Assembly (NCBI GenBank): GCA_013820865.1
Contig: JACDHU010000002.1
Coordinates: forward strand, 1 to 23,365
Direction: 5' to 3'
Length of the DNA stretch: 23,365 nucleotides
Source of the DNA: Chloroflexota bacterium
GTDB lineage: Bacteria > Chloroflexota > Limnocylindria > QHBO01
Position numbers and translations under genes: made by a program. Under the pieces are notes generated by a model. That model saw nothing but the letters and a program-made list of their open reading frames with translations. It ran no database searches and had not been told where the DNA came from. This document shows positions 14,762 to 22,729 of the stretch, piece after piece. Every line of letters begins with the position of its first letter. Position 1 is the first letter of the stretch.

Positions 14762-15139
14762 GTGGACCGGATCGTTCAGACCTTGATCAATGCTGCGGCC
14801 CTGTACGTCGCCGTGCTGCTGGTGCCCAACCTGGAATTCACCGGCGACTGGTGGAAGCTCCTGCTGGTCGCTTTCATCTTCGGGCTGATCAACACCTTCC
14901 TGCGACCGGTGCTGCGCATCCTCACCCTGCCGATCACGATCATGACGCTCGGCCTGTTCCTGCTCGTCATCAACGCGGTGCTGTTGCTCCTGACCGGCGA
15001 AATCTCGCGGGAGCTTGATCTCGGGTTCAGCGTGCGCGATTTCCTGGCTGCGTTGCTTGGCTCCATTGTCATCAGCCTGGTCGCCTTCGCATTGTCATCG
15101 GTGATCGGCAGCTCGCGCATCGCCGGACGCCTCCTCTGA
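14762..15139 (+). CDS. Small integral membrane protein, YvlD/phage-holin-4-like family
   Basis: A 125-residue protein with four hydrophobic segments at about residues 5-20, 30-46, 54-78 and 90-114. The pattern WWKLLLVAFIFGLINTFLRPVL then LTLPITIMTLGLFLLVINAVLL is the signature of the family annotated as phage holin family 4 / YvlD. Despite the name, chromosomal members are mostly housekeeping or stress-linked membrane proteins, and nothing nearby suggests a phage. The start is GTG 14762, with no Shine-Dalgarno and a TAGGCT box 6 bases upstream. It is followed 17 bases later by another membrane protein gene. Confidence 0.88.
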   Translation: MDRIVQTLINAAALYVAVLLVPNLEFTGDWWKLLLVAFIFGLINTFLRPVLRILTLPITIMTLGLFLLVINAVLLLLTGEISRELDLGFSVRDFLAALLGSIVISLVAFALSSVIGSSRIAGRLL

Positions 15140-15156
15140 CGGCATCCTCCGAGCCG

Positions 15157-15828
15157 ATGGAGCGCGCCCCATGGCCGATTGGCTTGGTGTTCGGTGTATC
15201 CGTCGCGGTGGTCGTCACGCTCGTCGGCCCGCTGCTGCTGTTCAACCCGTGGTTCACCTCGGGGCTTCAGTCGCGGCACGAGGTCGCTGGCTCGTTCGAC
15301 ACGGACCAGCCGGAGATCGACCGAGTCACCACCGAGATCCTGCGTGACCTGTACGTCGGCGGATCGTTCGAGGCATCGCTGGGCGGAGATGCGCCCCTGC
15401 TTGATGCAAACGAGAGGTCGCACATGTCGGACGTTTCTCGCCTGGTCCAGCTCCTGGCCGGCGTGGCGGTGGTCTCGCTCGTCGTGGTGGGCGTCACCGG
15501 AGCGTGGCTGCGCCGCGAGCCGCAACGCCGTGGCCGCATCCTGCTGGTTGCCGGCGGTAGCATCGGCGTGATCGCCATCGTCCTGGCCGGCACGTTCGCC
15601 GTGGCCTTCGAGCCCGCCTTCCTCGTTTTCCACCAGCTGTTCTTTCCCCCCGGCACGTATCTGTTCGAGACCGGCTCCGAGTTGCTTCTGCTGTTCCCGC
15701 AGGGCTTCTGGTTCGACGCGGCCCTGGTTGCGGGCGTCGTGATCATCCTCAGCGCGCTGGTTGTCAGCCTCCTGGGTCTGCGCGGCTGGCGCCGCCGCCC
15801 TGGCGACGTCGGCCCGAGCCTGATCTAG
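15157..15828 (+). CDS. Integral membrane protein, TIGR01906/DUF1461-like
   Basis: A 223-residue membrane protein of unknown function. Hydrophobic segments lie near residues 7-28, 97-118, 128-150 and 186-207. An extracytoplasmic loop includes ERSHMSDVSRLVQLL, and the family's FHQLFFPPGTYLFETGSELLLLFPQGFWFD sits in the last third (residues about 158-187). The combination of the H-x-DV loop and F-H-x-x-F-F is how I recognise the TIGR01906 group. The ATG at 15157 lies 17 bases after the YvlD-like gene. The TAG stop lies inside the probable -10 box of the next gene. Confidence 0.8.
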   Translation: MERAPWPIGLVFGVSVAVVVTLVGPLLLFNPWFTSGLQSRHEVAGSFDTDQPEIDRVTTEILRDLYVGGSFEASLGGDAPLLDANERSHMSDVSRLVQLLAGVAVVSLVVVGVTGAWLRREPQRRGRILLVAGGSIGVIAIVLAGTFAVAFEPAFLVFHQLFFPPGTYLFETGSELLLLFPQGFWFDAALVAGVVIILSALVVSLLGLRGWRRRPGDVGPSLI

Positions 15829-15831
15829 ACT
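15826..15831 (+). promoter_or_regulatory. TAGACT -10 box of the CBS site-2 protease, containing the preceding stop codon
   Basis: TAGACT ends 8 bases before ATG 15840. Bases 15826-15828 are also the stop codon of the preceding membrane protein gene. No Shine-Dalgarno is visible. Confidence 0.42.
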
Positions 15832-15839
15832 CGATCTAT

Positions 15840-16964
15840 ATGGGCCCCGGATGGAGGGTCGGCCGGCTGGCCGGCATCGACCTCGCGATTCATCCCAGCT
15901 GGCTGGTCATCGCCTTTCTCGTGACCTACTCGCTGGCCGAGTTCCAGTTTCCCGCCCAGTTCGGCGGCTGGACCACGCTGCTGTACTGGATCGTGGCCGG
16001 GGCTACGGCAGCGCTCTTCTTCGCATCGGTCCTGGCGCACGAATTCTCGCACGCCCTGGTGGCACGTCGCTTCGGCTTGAAGGTGGAGGGAATCACCCTC
16101 TTCATCTTCGGCGGCGCAACGAGCATTGACTCCGACTCGCGGACGCCCCGCGAAGAGGCGCTGATCGCGGTCGCTGGGCCGGCAGCCAGCATCGTCATCG
16201 GCGGCGCACTACTCGGAATCAACGTCTTCATCGCACAGGAGCAGCTCGGTGCCCTGGTCGGTTGGCTCGGCGTGATCAACGTCATGCTGGGCCTGTTCAA
16301 CCTGATTCCCGGGTTCCCGATGGACGGCGGCCGCGTCCTGCGCGCCATCATCTGGAAGGTCCGCGGAGACCGGTTGGTCGCGACGCGCAACGCCGCGGTG
16401 GTCGGGCGCATCTTCGCCTACCTTCTCATCGCGGGCGGCGTCTTCCTGGCGCTGCGGCCGGGCGGGCTGTTCAGCGGCCTGTGGCTGGCCCTCATCGGAT
16501 GGTTCCTGTCGAATGCGGCGGAGGCGAGCGCGGCCCAGGCCGGCGTCGAGCACAGCCTGCACGGCGTGCGGGTGCGTGATGCCATGGATCTCGAGCCACC
16601 ATCAGTCTCACCCAACGAGCCGGTCGCTGAGCTTGTACAGGAGCGGTTTCTGCGAGGCGCGGACCGGGCGTTCCTGGTTCGGCACGATGACGGTGGGCTT
16701 GCCGGCCTGGTGACGCTCGGCGACGTCCAGCGTTTGCCGCGGGACAATTGGGATGGAGCGCGCGTGACCGATGTCATGACCCGCTACGCGAACCTCGCCA
16801 CCATCGGGCCGGATGCGCCGTTGGCGGACGCCCTGCGCCTGATCCAGGAGCGGGAGATCGGCCAGTTGCCGGTCATCGAGGATGAGGCGCGCCTGCCGGT
16901 CGGCCTGGTCACCCGACGGGGAATCCTGCGCCTGATCGAGGCTCGCATGAAGCTGGGACTGTGA
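15840..16964 (+). CDS. Site-2 protease family (M50) with C-terminal CBS domain pair
   Basis: A 374-residue membrane metalloprotease. The N-terminal two thirds carry hydrophobic segments and the zinc site HEFSH (67-71) with NLIPGFPMDGGRVLRA (154-169), where Asp162 is the third ligand. Two CBS motifs follow, at roughly 246-300 (VRVRDAMDLEPPSVSPNEPV, LVTLGDVQRLP) and 308-372 (VTDVMTRYANLATIGPDAPL, GLVTRRGILRLIEAR). CBS pairs bind adenosyl ligands and could regulate cleavage by energy state (family knowledge). The order S2P then CBS is known in bacteria and archaea. The gene ends 7 bases before moeA. Confidence 0.93.
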   Translation: MGPGWRVGRLAGIDLAIHPSWLVIAFLVTYSLAEFQFPAQFGGWTTLLYWIVAGATAALFFASVLAHEFSHALVARRFGLKVEGITLFIFGGATSIDSDSRTPREEALIAVAGPAASIVIGGALLGINVFIAQEQLGALVGWLGVINVMLGLFNLIPGFPMDGGRVLRAIIWKVRGDRLVATRNAAVVGRIFAYLLIAGGVFLALRPGGLFSGLWLALIGWFLSNAAEASAAQAGVEHSLHGVRVRDAMDLEPPSVSPNEPVAELVQERFLRGADRAFLVRHDDGGLAGLVTLGDVQRLPRDNWDGARVTDVMTRYANLATIGPDAPLADALRLIQEREIGQLPVIEDEARLPVGLVTRRGILRLIEARMKLGL

Positions 16965-16971
16965 TGGACGG

Positions 16972-18168
16972 ATGCTGAAGGTGGAGGACGCCATCGAACG
17001 GCTCCTCGCGCAAGTTCGTCCCTTGGGTGCGGAGCGTGTGTCGCTGGCGGATGCACTGGGACGCGTGCCGGTGGATGCACCACTCATGGCGGCCCATGAC
17101 GTTCCGCCCTTCGCGAACTCGGCCATGGATGGCTATGCCGTCCTGTCTCGTGAGGCCGATGCCGAGCGCCGCGTGATCGGTGAGTCGCGCGCCGGAGGTC
17201 CCGTGCCTCCCGCGGTCGAGCCGGGCACCGCCGTCCGCATCATGACGGGGGCGCCGATGCCCGCCGATGCCGACGCCGTGATCCCGATCGAGGACGCTTC
17301 AGAATCCGATGAACGCGTGCGATTTGCGGCGGTGCCGGCGCCGGGCGCTCATGTGCGGGCAGCCGGGCACGACGTGGCGAGCGGGACCGATGTGCGCCTG
17401 CTGCGCCAGCCGATCACTTCATCGACGATCGGTCTGCTCGCGGCACTCGGGATTGCCGAACTCGAGGTCCATCGACGTCCGCGCGTGGCCATCCTGTCCA
17501 CCGGGGATGAGCTTCAGCCGGTCGGCGCCTCGCTCGAGCCGGGCCACATCCACGACGCGAACGGGCCAGCGCTGGCGGCGGCCGTCACCGAAACCGGCGG
17601 ACAGCCCGTTCTGCTCGAAACAGCAGCCGACGATGCCGCGATCATCGAGGAACGCATCGGAGATGGCGTCGGGCGTGCCGATCTCCTGCTCGTTTCTGGC
17701 GGCGTCAGCGTTGGCGCGCGCGATCACGTGCGGGACGTGATCGAACTCCTGGGCACACTCGACTTCTGGCGTATCGCGGTCCAGCCGGGTAAGCCGCTCG
17801 CCTTCGGGCGGGTCGGGGAGCGCCCGGTTGTCGGCCTTCCCGGCAACCCGGTCAGTGCGCTCGTCACGTTCGAGCTCTTCGTGCGGCCGATGCTGCGCCG
17901 CATGCTCGACCTCAACGGCGACGGTCGGCCGCGGGTGCGCGCCCGCGTTGACGAGACGATCGGCACGGACAGCGGTCGTCGAACGTTCGCGCGCGTCCGG
18001 GTCGAGGCCGATGGCGACGAGTACCGCGCCAGCTCTGCCGGCGGGCAACAGTCGTCGCAGCTCCTTCCGCTGGCATCGGCGAATGGGTTGCTCGTTGTGC
18101 CCGAGGGCGTCTCCGATACCGTGCCGGGCACCTTCTACGAGACGATCTTGCTGGGAGCGGTCGAATGA
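16972..18168 (+). CDS. moeA: Molybdopterin molybdenumtransferase MoeA
   Basis: Inserts molybdate into adenylylated molybdopterin, the last step of molybdenum cofactor synthesis. Landmarks in 398 residues are PPFANSAMDGYAV (45-57), RIMTGAPMPADADAV (89-103), RVAILSTGDELQPVG (171-185), LLLVSGGVSVGARD, VQPGKPLAFG and VGLPGNPVSALVTFELF. A C-terminal MoeA domain (about 325-398) completes it. ATG 16972 is 7 bases after the previous stop. It overlaps the moaC-mogA fusion gene by 4 bases (ATGA), so the two are translationally coupled. No molybdoenzyme or moaA/moaE gene lies in the window. Confidence 0.95.
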   Translation: MLKVEDAIERLLAQVRPLGAERVSLADALGRVPVDAPLMAAHDVPPFANSAMDGYAVLSREADAERRVIGESRAGGPVPPAVEPGTAVRIMTGAPMPADADAVIPIEDASESDERVRFAAVPAPGAHVRAAGHDVASGTDVRLLRQPITSSTIGLLAALGIAELEVHRRPRVAILSTGDELQPVGASLEPGHIHDANGPALAAAVTETGGQPVLLETAADDAAIIEERIGDGVGRADLLLVSGGVSVGARDHVRDVIELLGTLDFWRIAVQPGKPLAFGRVGERPVVGLPGNPVSALVTFELFVRPMLRRMLDLNGDGRPRVRARVDETIGTDSGRRTFARVRVEADGDEYRASSAGGQQSSQLLPLASANGLLVVPEGVSDTVPGTFYETILLGAVE

Positions 18169-19130
18169 CGAAGCCGAGTCACCTTGATGCCGATGGTGCT
18201 CCGCGCATGGTCGACGTTGGCGACAAGCCGGTGACGTCGCGCCGCGCAGTGGCCTCGGCGATGGTTCGCATGCGGCCGGACGTGCTTGCCTTGCTTCTCG
18301 ATGCCGGTGGGCCCAAGGGCGACGCGTTCGTGACCGCTCGGCTGGCCGGGATCGGCGCTGCGAAACGCACGAGCGATCTCATCCCACTCTGCCACCCATT
18401 GCCGCTCGACCGGGTCGACGTGGAACTCACGCCCGACCGGCAGGCTGGGACCGTGGTCATTCGGGCCGAGGCGCGCGCCACCGCTCGCACCGGCGTCGAG
18501 ATGGAGGCGCTGACCGCAGCCTCGGTGGCGGCTCTCACGCTGTATGACATGGCGAAGGCGCTCCAGCGCGACATCGTGATCGAGCGCATTGAGCTGCTGC
18601 AGAAGTCCGGAGGCCAATCCGGCGACTATGGGCATTCAGCGATCACACCGGCGACTCACGAAGCTGCGGTCGTGACCTGCTCGAACCGATCCGCGACGGG
18701 GGAGCGCGAGGACTCGTCCGGGCCGGCGCTGGTCGAGCGACTGCGCAACGCTGGGTTCGATGTCGCTCCGGACCCCATCGTGGTCGCCGACGACGAGCCG
18801 CAGATCACGTCTTTGCTCGCGTCGCTGGCTGACGCCGGTCATGGGCTCATCATCACCACCGGCGGAACCGGGTTGACGCCATCCGATGTCACGCCCGCCG
18901 CGACCCGTCGCGTGATCGAGCGAGAAGCACCCGGCCTGGCCGAGCTCATGCGCGCTTCCGGCATGGCTTCAACCCCGATGGCCGCTCTCTCGCGTGGGCT
19001 GGTTGGAACGCGCGGGCGGACGCTGATCGCCAACCTGCCCGGCTCGCCAAAGGGCGCCGCCGAATCCCTCGAGGCGCTCCTGCCCGTGCTGCGGCACGCC
19101 TTGGATCAGCTCGCTGGCGGGGATCACTGA
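18165..19130 (+). CDS. Fused MoaC-MogA/MoaB: cyclic pyranopterin monophosphate synthase plus molybdopterin adenylyltransferase
   Basis: Two molybdenum cofactor enzymes in one 321-residue chain. Residues 1-155 are MoaC, which makes cyclic pyranopterin monophosphate. The evidence is MVDVGDKPVTSRRAVA, DLIPLCHPLPLDRV, EMEALTAASVAALTLYDM and LLQKSGGQSGDY, with conserved Lys131 and Lys147. Residues 166-321 are the MogA/MoaB domain, which adenylylates molybdopterin. Its evidence is AAVVTCSNRSATGEREDSSG, IITTGGTGLTPSDVT with the catalytic-type Asp241, and LIANLPGSPKGAAESL. The linker is only about 10 residues. MoaC acts early and MogA just before MoeA, so the gene pair covers a non-adjacent early step and the two last steps. 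MoaC-MoaB fusions are known in other bacteria, so this is unusual but not unique. Confidence 0.93.
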   Translation: MTKPSHLDADGAPRMVDVGDKPVTSRRAVASAMVRMRPDVLALLLDAGGPKGDAFVTARLAGIGAAKRTSDLIPLCHPLPLDRVDVELTPDRQAGTVVIRAEARATARTGVEMEALTAASVAALTLYDMAKALQRDIVIERIELLQKSGGQSGDYGHSAITPATHEAAVVTCSNRSATGEREDSSGPALVERLRNAGFDVAPDPIVVADDEPQITSLLASLADAGHGLIITTGGTGLTPSDVTPAATRRVIEREAPGLAELMRASGMASTPMAALSRGLVGTRGRTLIANLPGSPKGAAESLEALLPVLRHALDQLAGGDH

Positions 19131-19138
19131 CACACGGC

Positions 19139-19144
19139 TACCAT
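19139..19144 (+). promoter_or_regulatory. TACCAT -10-like box of the iron-sulfur oxidoreductase (CGGCTACCAT)
   Basis: TACCAT, preceded by CGGC, ends 11 bases before ATG 19156. It would give a very short leader of about 5 bases. It lies in the 25-base gap after the moaC-mogA gene. Confidence 0.4.
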
Positions 19145-19155
19145 GGCGCCGATCC

Positions 19156-21360
19156 ATGGAACCCAGCATTCCGTTCTACCCGCTCATCGTCGTGCCCATC
19201 GCGGCCGCGGCCTTCTTCTTCTGGCGGCGCGCGCGCTGGCATCTCGCCGTGCTGCGCGAGGGGCGGCCGCTTGACCGATTCGACCGCATCCCGGATCGGA
19301 TCAAGTCGCTGGGCGTCTTCGTCCTCGGGCAGAAGCGCCTGCTCCAGGACATCGGTCCGGGTCTGACGCACGCGTTCGTGTTCTGGGGCTTCATCGTGCT
19401 GCTGGCCACGACCGGGAACTACCTGACCAACGGATTGGTGGAAACCATCGTGGCCTGGCCCTTCGGCGGCTTCCTGTGGAGTGTCACCGTGTTCTTCGCG
19501 AACGTGTTCGTGGCGCTCGTGCTCGCGTCGGTCATCTATTACGTCGTTCGCCGAACGGTCACCAGACCGGCACGCCTGGCGCTGACGCGGGATGCATTCG
19601 TCATCCTGGGCCTCATTTTCTCGATCGTCCTGACCGAGTGGATCGGCGACGCGTTTGCCTACGTCATCGAGCCGGACAGCCATTCGCGCATGTGGGCGGT
19701 CATGGCCGGACCGTTGAGCCTGGTGCTGGAGGGGATCGGTCAAGAAGCGGCGGCGGTCGGTTACGGCGCGTTCGGGTGGGCGCACATTCTCCTGGTACTC
19801 GGGTTCGGCGCCTATCTGCCGTACAGCAAGCACTTGCACATCATCAGCAGCGAGCCGAACGTCTACTTCCGCAACCTCGAGCCGCGCGGGGCGCTCCGAA
19901 AGATGGACCTCGAGGCAGAGCCCGACGAAGGCGAGGAATTGCCAATCTTCGGCGCGAAGGGGCTGAAGGACCTCACCTGGCGCCACCTGGCCGATGGGCT
20001 GGCCTGCACCGAGTGCGGCCGCTGCATGGAGTTCTGCCCGGCATCCATGACCGGCAAGACACTCAGCCCCAAGCACCTGATGGAGGGGCTTCGCGACCAG
20101 ATCGTGGCGGCCGAGACGGCGCTCGCGGCTGCTGCTTCGGCGCAGCGGGCGTGGAAAGGTGGGGCAAATGGAGGCGCTGCGGCCTCGGAGGATGCGCTGG
20201 GACTGGCGCGTGGACGGGCCGAAGAGGCGCTGAGCCTGCCGCTCATGGACAACGTCATCCCGGAGGAGGCCGTCTGGCAATGCACCACCTGTGGCTGGTG
20301 TGTCGAAGGCTGTCCGGTGTTGATCGAGCATGTGGACACGATCGTCGAGATCCGCCGCAATGCGGTTCTTGAAGAGAGCAGGTTCCCCAAGGAGCTCAAC
20401 GCGGCCTTCCGCAACATGGAGAATGCCGGCAACCCGTGGGGGCAGCCCAAGTCGGCGCGCATGGACTGGGCCAAGGGCCTGGAGGTCCCGGTGCTTGGAC
20501 AGACCGATGCGCCCGCTCGCGCCGCGCAAGGCGACACGCCCTGGCGAACGATTCACGCATCGGCTCCGGCGGGCGATCCGCTCGAGGGTCGCGTCCTGTT
20601 CTGGATCGGCTGCGCGGGCGCCTTCGATGATCGCAATCGCAAAGTTGTGCGCGCCATGGCCCAGCTGCTGCGCCAGGCGGAGGTGCCGTTCGCGGTGTTG
20701 GGGACTGGTGAGACCTGTACGGGCGATCCGGCGCGTCGTGCCGGGAACGAGTACCTGTACCAGATGCTTGCCGAGGAGAACGTCGCCGCGCTGTCCGCGG
20801 CGCACGCGGAACATGGGATCTCCACCGTGGTCGCGACCTGCCCGCATTGCTTCAACACCATCCGCAACGAGTACCCGCAGTTCGGACTGTCGGGCATCCA
20901 GGTCATTCATCACACCCAGCTGCTGGATCGGCTTGTGGTCGAAGGCCGGCTGGTGCCAACCGAGCATCACGAGGCAGTGGTGGCCTACCACGACGCCTGC
21001 TACCTGGGCCGATACAACGAGGTGTACGACGAGGGCCGCCGCGTGGTGGAGTCCGTTCCGGGGCAGTCGGTGGTGGAGATGGACCTCCATCACCGCAAGG
21101 GCATGTGCTGCGGAGCCGGCGGTGCGCGCATGTGGATGGAGGAGCACGAGGGCACGCGGATCAATCACAAGCGCGTAGAGCAGGCGCTCGAGAAGTCACC
21201 CGATGAGATCGCGACCGCCTGCCCGTTCTGCCTGATCATGCTGCGCGACGGCACCACCGACCTTGACCGGACCGATGTTGGGGTCCGCGACGTCGCTGAG
21301 CTTTTGGCCGATGCCACCGGCGCCTGGAACCGCGATGTCGCGGCTTCGCCCGACGCGTGA
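19156..21360 (+). CDS. Membrane-bound (Fe-S) oxidoreductase, HdrD/EtfD-like
   Basis: A 734-residue protein in three parts. The N-terminal third has about five membrane helices (residues 7-24, 70-90, 106-132, 146-170, 205-222) with candidate heme-ligand His at 72, 210, 226 and 228, resembling a nitrate-reductase gamma cytochrome b. The middle has two 4Fe-4S motifs, CTECGRCMEFCP (Cys284-294) and CTTCGWCVEGCP (Cys376-386). The C-terminal part has two CCG-type cysteine-rich domains: WIGC (486) with CPHC (562-565), and HDACYLGRYN (615) with CCGAGG (651-652) and CPFC (689-692). This layout matches proteins that pass electrons to menaquinone, including the mycobacterial EtfD type that takes electrons from electron-transfer flavoprotein in fatty-acid oxidation. 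No etfAB is in the window, so the partner is inferred. Confidence 0.88.
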   Translation: MEPSIPFYPLIVVPIAAAAFFFWRRARWHLAVLREGRPLDRFDRIPDRIKSLGVFVLGQKRLLQDIGPGLTHAFVFWGFIVLLATTGNYLTNGLVETIVAWPFGGFLWSVTVFFANVFVALVLASVIYYVVRRTVTRPARLALTRDAFVILGLIFSIVLTEWIGDAFAYVIEPDSHSRMWAVMAGPLSLVLEGIGQEAAAVGYGAFGWAHILLVLGFGAYLPYSKHLHIISSEPNVYFRNLEPRGALRKMDLEAEPDEGEELPIFGAKGLKDLTWRHLADGLACTECGRCMEFCPASMTGKTLSPKHLMEGLRDQIVAAETALAAAASAQRAWKGGANGGAAASEDALGLARGRAEEALSLPLMDNVIPEEAVWQCTTCGWCVEGCPVLIEHVDTIVEIRRNAVLEESRFPKELNAAFRNMENAGNPWGQPKSARMDWAKGLEVPVLGQTDAPARAAQGDTPWRTIHASAPAGDPLEGRVLFWIGCAGAFDDRNRKVVRAMAQLLRQAEVPFAVLGTGETCTGDPARRAGNEYLYQMLAEENVAALSAAHAEHGISTVVATCPHCFNTIRNEYPQFGLSGIQVIHHTQLLDRLVVEGRLVPTEHHEAVVAYHDACYLGRYNEVYDEGRRVVESVPGQSVVEMDLHHRKGMCCGAGGARMWMEEHEGTRINHKRVEQALEKSPDEIATACPFCLIMLRDGTTDLDRTDVGVRDVAELLADATGAWNRDVAASPDA

Positions 21361-21920
21361 GCACGCCGCCGATCCTTCGCGAGTTCCCGGACCACTTCGA
21401 GTCCGAGCGGCTGCTCATCCGCGCGCCACGGCCCGGTGACGGTGCCGATGTGCATGCGGCTATCACTGAGTCGCTCGCCGAGCTGCGTCCGTGGATGCCG
21501 TGGGCGCAGGGGGAGCAATCGATGGACGACGCAGAGGCCAACGTTCGGCTGGCGCACGCCGATTTCCTGGCCCGTCGCGACCTGCGCCTGCACCTCTACC
21601 TCCGCGAGGATGGAGCTTTCATTGGATCGAGCGGCCTGCACCGTATCGACTGGACCGTGCCTCGATTCGAGATCGGCTACTGGTTGCGCACGAGCATGGC
21701 TGGCCACGGCTTCTCGACGGAAGCCACGCGTCGGATCGCCGCCTTCGCCTTCGACGACCTCGGCGCAGAACGAGTGGAGATCTGGTGCGACGCGCGCAAC
21801 GAGCGCAGCACTTCGGTCGCGACGCGCGCGGGATTTACACTGGAAGCTCGCCTGGACCGCAGTCGCCGTGACACCAGCGGAGAGCTTTCCGACTCGCTCT
21901 GCTTCGTCAGGCTGAAATAG
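21357..21920 (+). CDS. GNAT N-acetyltransferase, RimJ/RimL-like
   Basis: A 187-residue acetyltransferase that uses acetyl-CoA. The start FPDHFESERLLIRAPRPGDGADVHAAI and the middle FEIGYWLRTSMAGHGFSTEATRRIAAFAFDDL, ending VEIWCDARNERSTSVATRAGF, are the characteristic RimJ/RimL-type blocks. The acetyl-CoA-binding Q/R-x-x-G-x-G/A loop corresponds to SMAGHGFS. The substrate may be a ribosomal protein N-terminus, an amino acid or a small molecule. GTG 21357 overlaps the oxidoreductase stop by 4 bases (GTGA), so the two genes are probably co-transcribed. A functional link is not evident. Confidence 0.9.
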   Translation: MSTPPILREFPDHFESERLLIRAPRPGDGADVHAAITESLAELRPWMPWAQGEQSMDDAEANVRLAHADFLARRDLRLHLYLREDGAFIGSSGLHRIDWTVPRFEIGYWLRTSMAGHGFSTEATRRIAAFAFDDLGAERVEIWCDARNERSTSVATRAGFTLEARLDRSRRDTSGELSDSLCFVRLK

Positions 21921-22197
21921 CCACGAGATGCCGCACGCCGAGCCGCCTGACCGTCCGCTGTAGCGGTCAATGTTCACCGGAAAGCGATGTGGCGCAGCAT
22001 TTGTACTCTGCATCGGTCATGGGTGAGCGTGAGCTGCGCGTCGGCGCGCTGTTCATGCGTCGCGGTGTCCGCCACAACGGCCAAACCGCGCGCAGACCGC
22101 TCGCTGCGTGATGAATGATCGATACAGCGGCCACGACAGCCGAAATCAGCACAAGGACGCGGAATCCGCAATATGGAGAGCCGATCCTTGCGGAAAG
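21921..22197. other. Gene-poor region before the Lrp gene
   Basis: No confident plus-strand gene is seen. TGACCG (21948-21953) and CGGTCA (21964-21969) form a 6-base hairpin with a 10-base loop that might end the GNAT transcript; no T-tract follows. On the minus strand a 61-codon frame runs from GTG 22152 to the stop at 21967. It has a hydrophobic stretch (VLISAVVAAVSII) and then PMTDAEY, which is SHOCT-like, but no Shine-Dalgarno. It could be the remains of a small membrane protein gene. Confidence 0.4.
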
Positions 22198-22226
22198 TTG
22201 ACCCCCTGACCTCCGGCGGCTAGCCT
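22198..22226 (+). promoter_or_regulatory. Promoter of the Lrp/AsnC gene: TTGACC, 17-base spacer, TAGCCT
   Basis: TTGACC (22198-22203) matches the -35 consensus at five of six bases. A spacer of exactly 17 bases leads to TAGCCT (22221-22226), preceded by CGGC. The box ends 7 bases before ATG 22234, so the transcript should begin at or beside the start codon. This is the clearest full promoter in the window. Confidence 0.65.
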
Positions 22227-22233
22227 TCGCGGC

Positions 22234-22719
22234 ATGGTTGTGCGTAGCATCGGGCAGAGTGGGCGGAAGCCCGCGCTGGACGACCTTGATAAGGCGATCA
22301 TCAAGTGCCTCCAGGCGGACGGCAGACGGCCGTACGCGCAGATCGGCCGCCAGCTCAAGGTCCCGGAGGCGACGGTCCGGCAGCGCGCGGAGCGCCTCAT
22401 CTCGCGCGGCGTGGTGCAGATCGTCGGCGTGACCGATCCGCTGGCCATGGGGTTCCAGCAGCCGGCTCTGATCGGCCTCAAGGTAGATCCGGGGAAGCTG
22501 ACGGAGATCGCCGACCAGATTGCCGCGCTGGATGAGGTCACGTACGTCGTGATCACCGCCGGACGGTACGACCTCTTCTGCGAGGTCGTGTGCGAGGACA
22601 ACGAGCACCTGCTGCGGGTCCTGACGGACCGCTTCGCCGGCATTGATGGCATTCGCTCGACCGAGACGCTGGTCGAGCTCAGATTCGTGAAGGAGAGCTA
22701 CCAATGGGGAGCTCGCTAG
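22234..22719 (+). CDS. Lrp/AsnC-family transcriptional regulator
   Basis: A 161-residue regulator. The N-terminal winged helix-turn-helix (residues about 15-60) has LDDLDKAIIKCLQADGRRPYAQIGRQLKVPEATVRQRAERL in the normal Lrp arrangement, followed by the linker RGVVQIVGVTDP. The C-terminal RAM domain (about 75-155) has IGLKVDPGKLTEIADQIAALDEVTYVVITAGRYDLFCEVVCEDNEHL and TLVELRFVKES. These regulators respond to amino acids or related molecules and often control adjacent metabolic genes. Its stop TAG at 22717-22719 overlaps the AGGAG of the next gene, an aminotransferase, so the two are probably one operon. The effector is not known. Confidence 0.93.
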   Translation: MVVRSIGQSGRKPALDDLDKAIIKCLQADGRRPYAQIGRQLKVPEATVRQRAERLISRGVVQIVGVTDPLAMGFQQPALIGLKVDPGKLTEIADQIAALDEVTYVVITAGRYDLFCEVVCEDNEHLLRVLTDRFAGIDGIRSTETLVELRFVKESYQWGAR

Positions 22720-22729
22720 GAGATCGAAC

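Noticed and set aside
14762..15139. Prophage remnant suggested by a holin-family name
   Set aside because: The protein is a chromosomal YvlD-type membrane protein and no other phage gene, integrase site or att-like repeat flanks it.
19138..21168. Very long open frame on the minus strand opposite the iron-sulfur oxidoreductase (676 codons)
   Set aside because: The plus strand encodes an unmistakable multi-domain protein; the minus frame has low-complexity, His/Arg/Gln-rich composition with no domain and is a shadow of GC-rich third positions.
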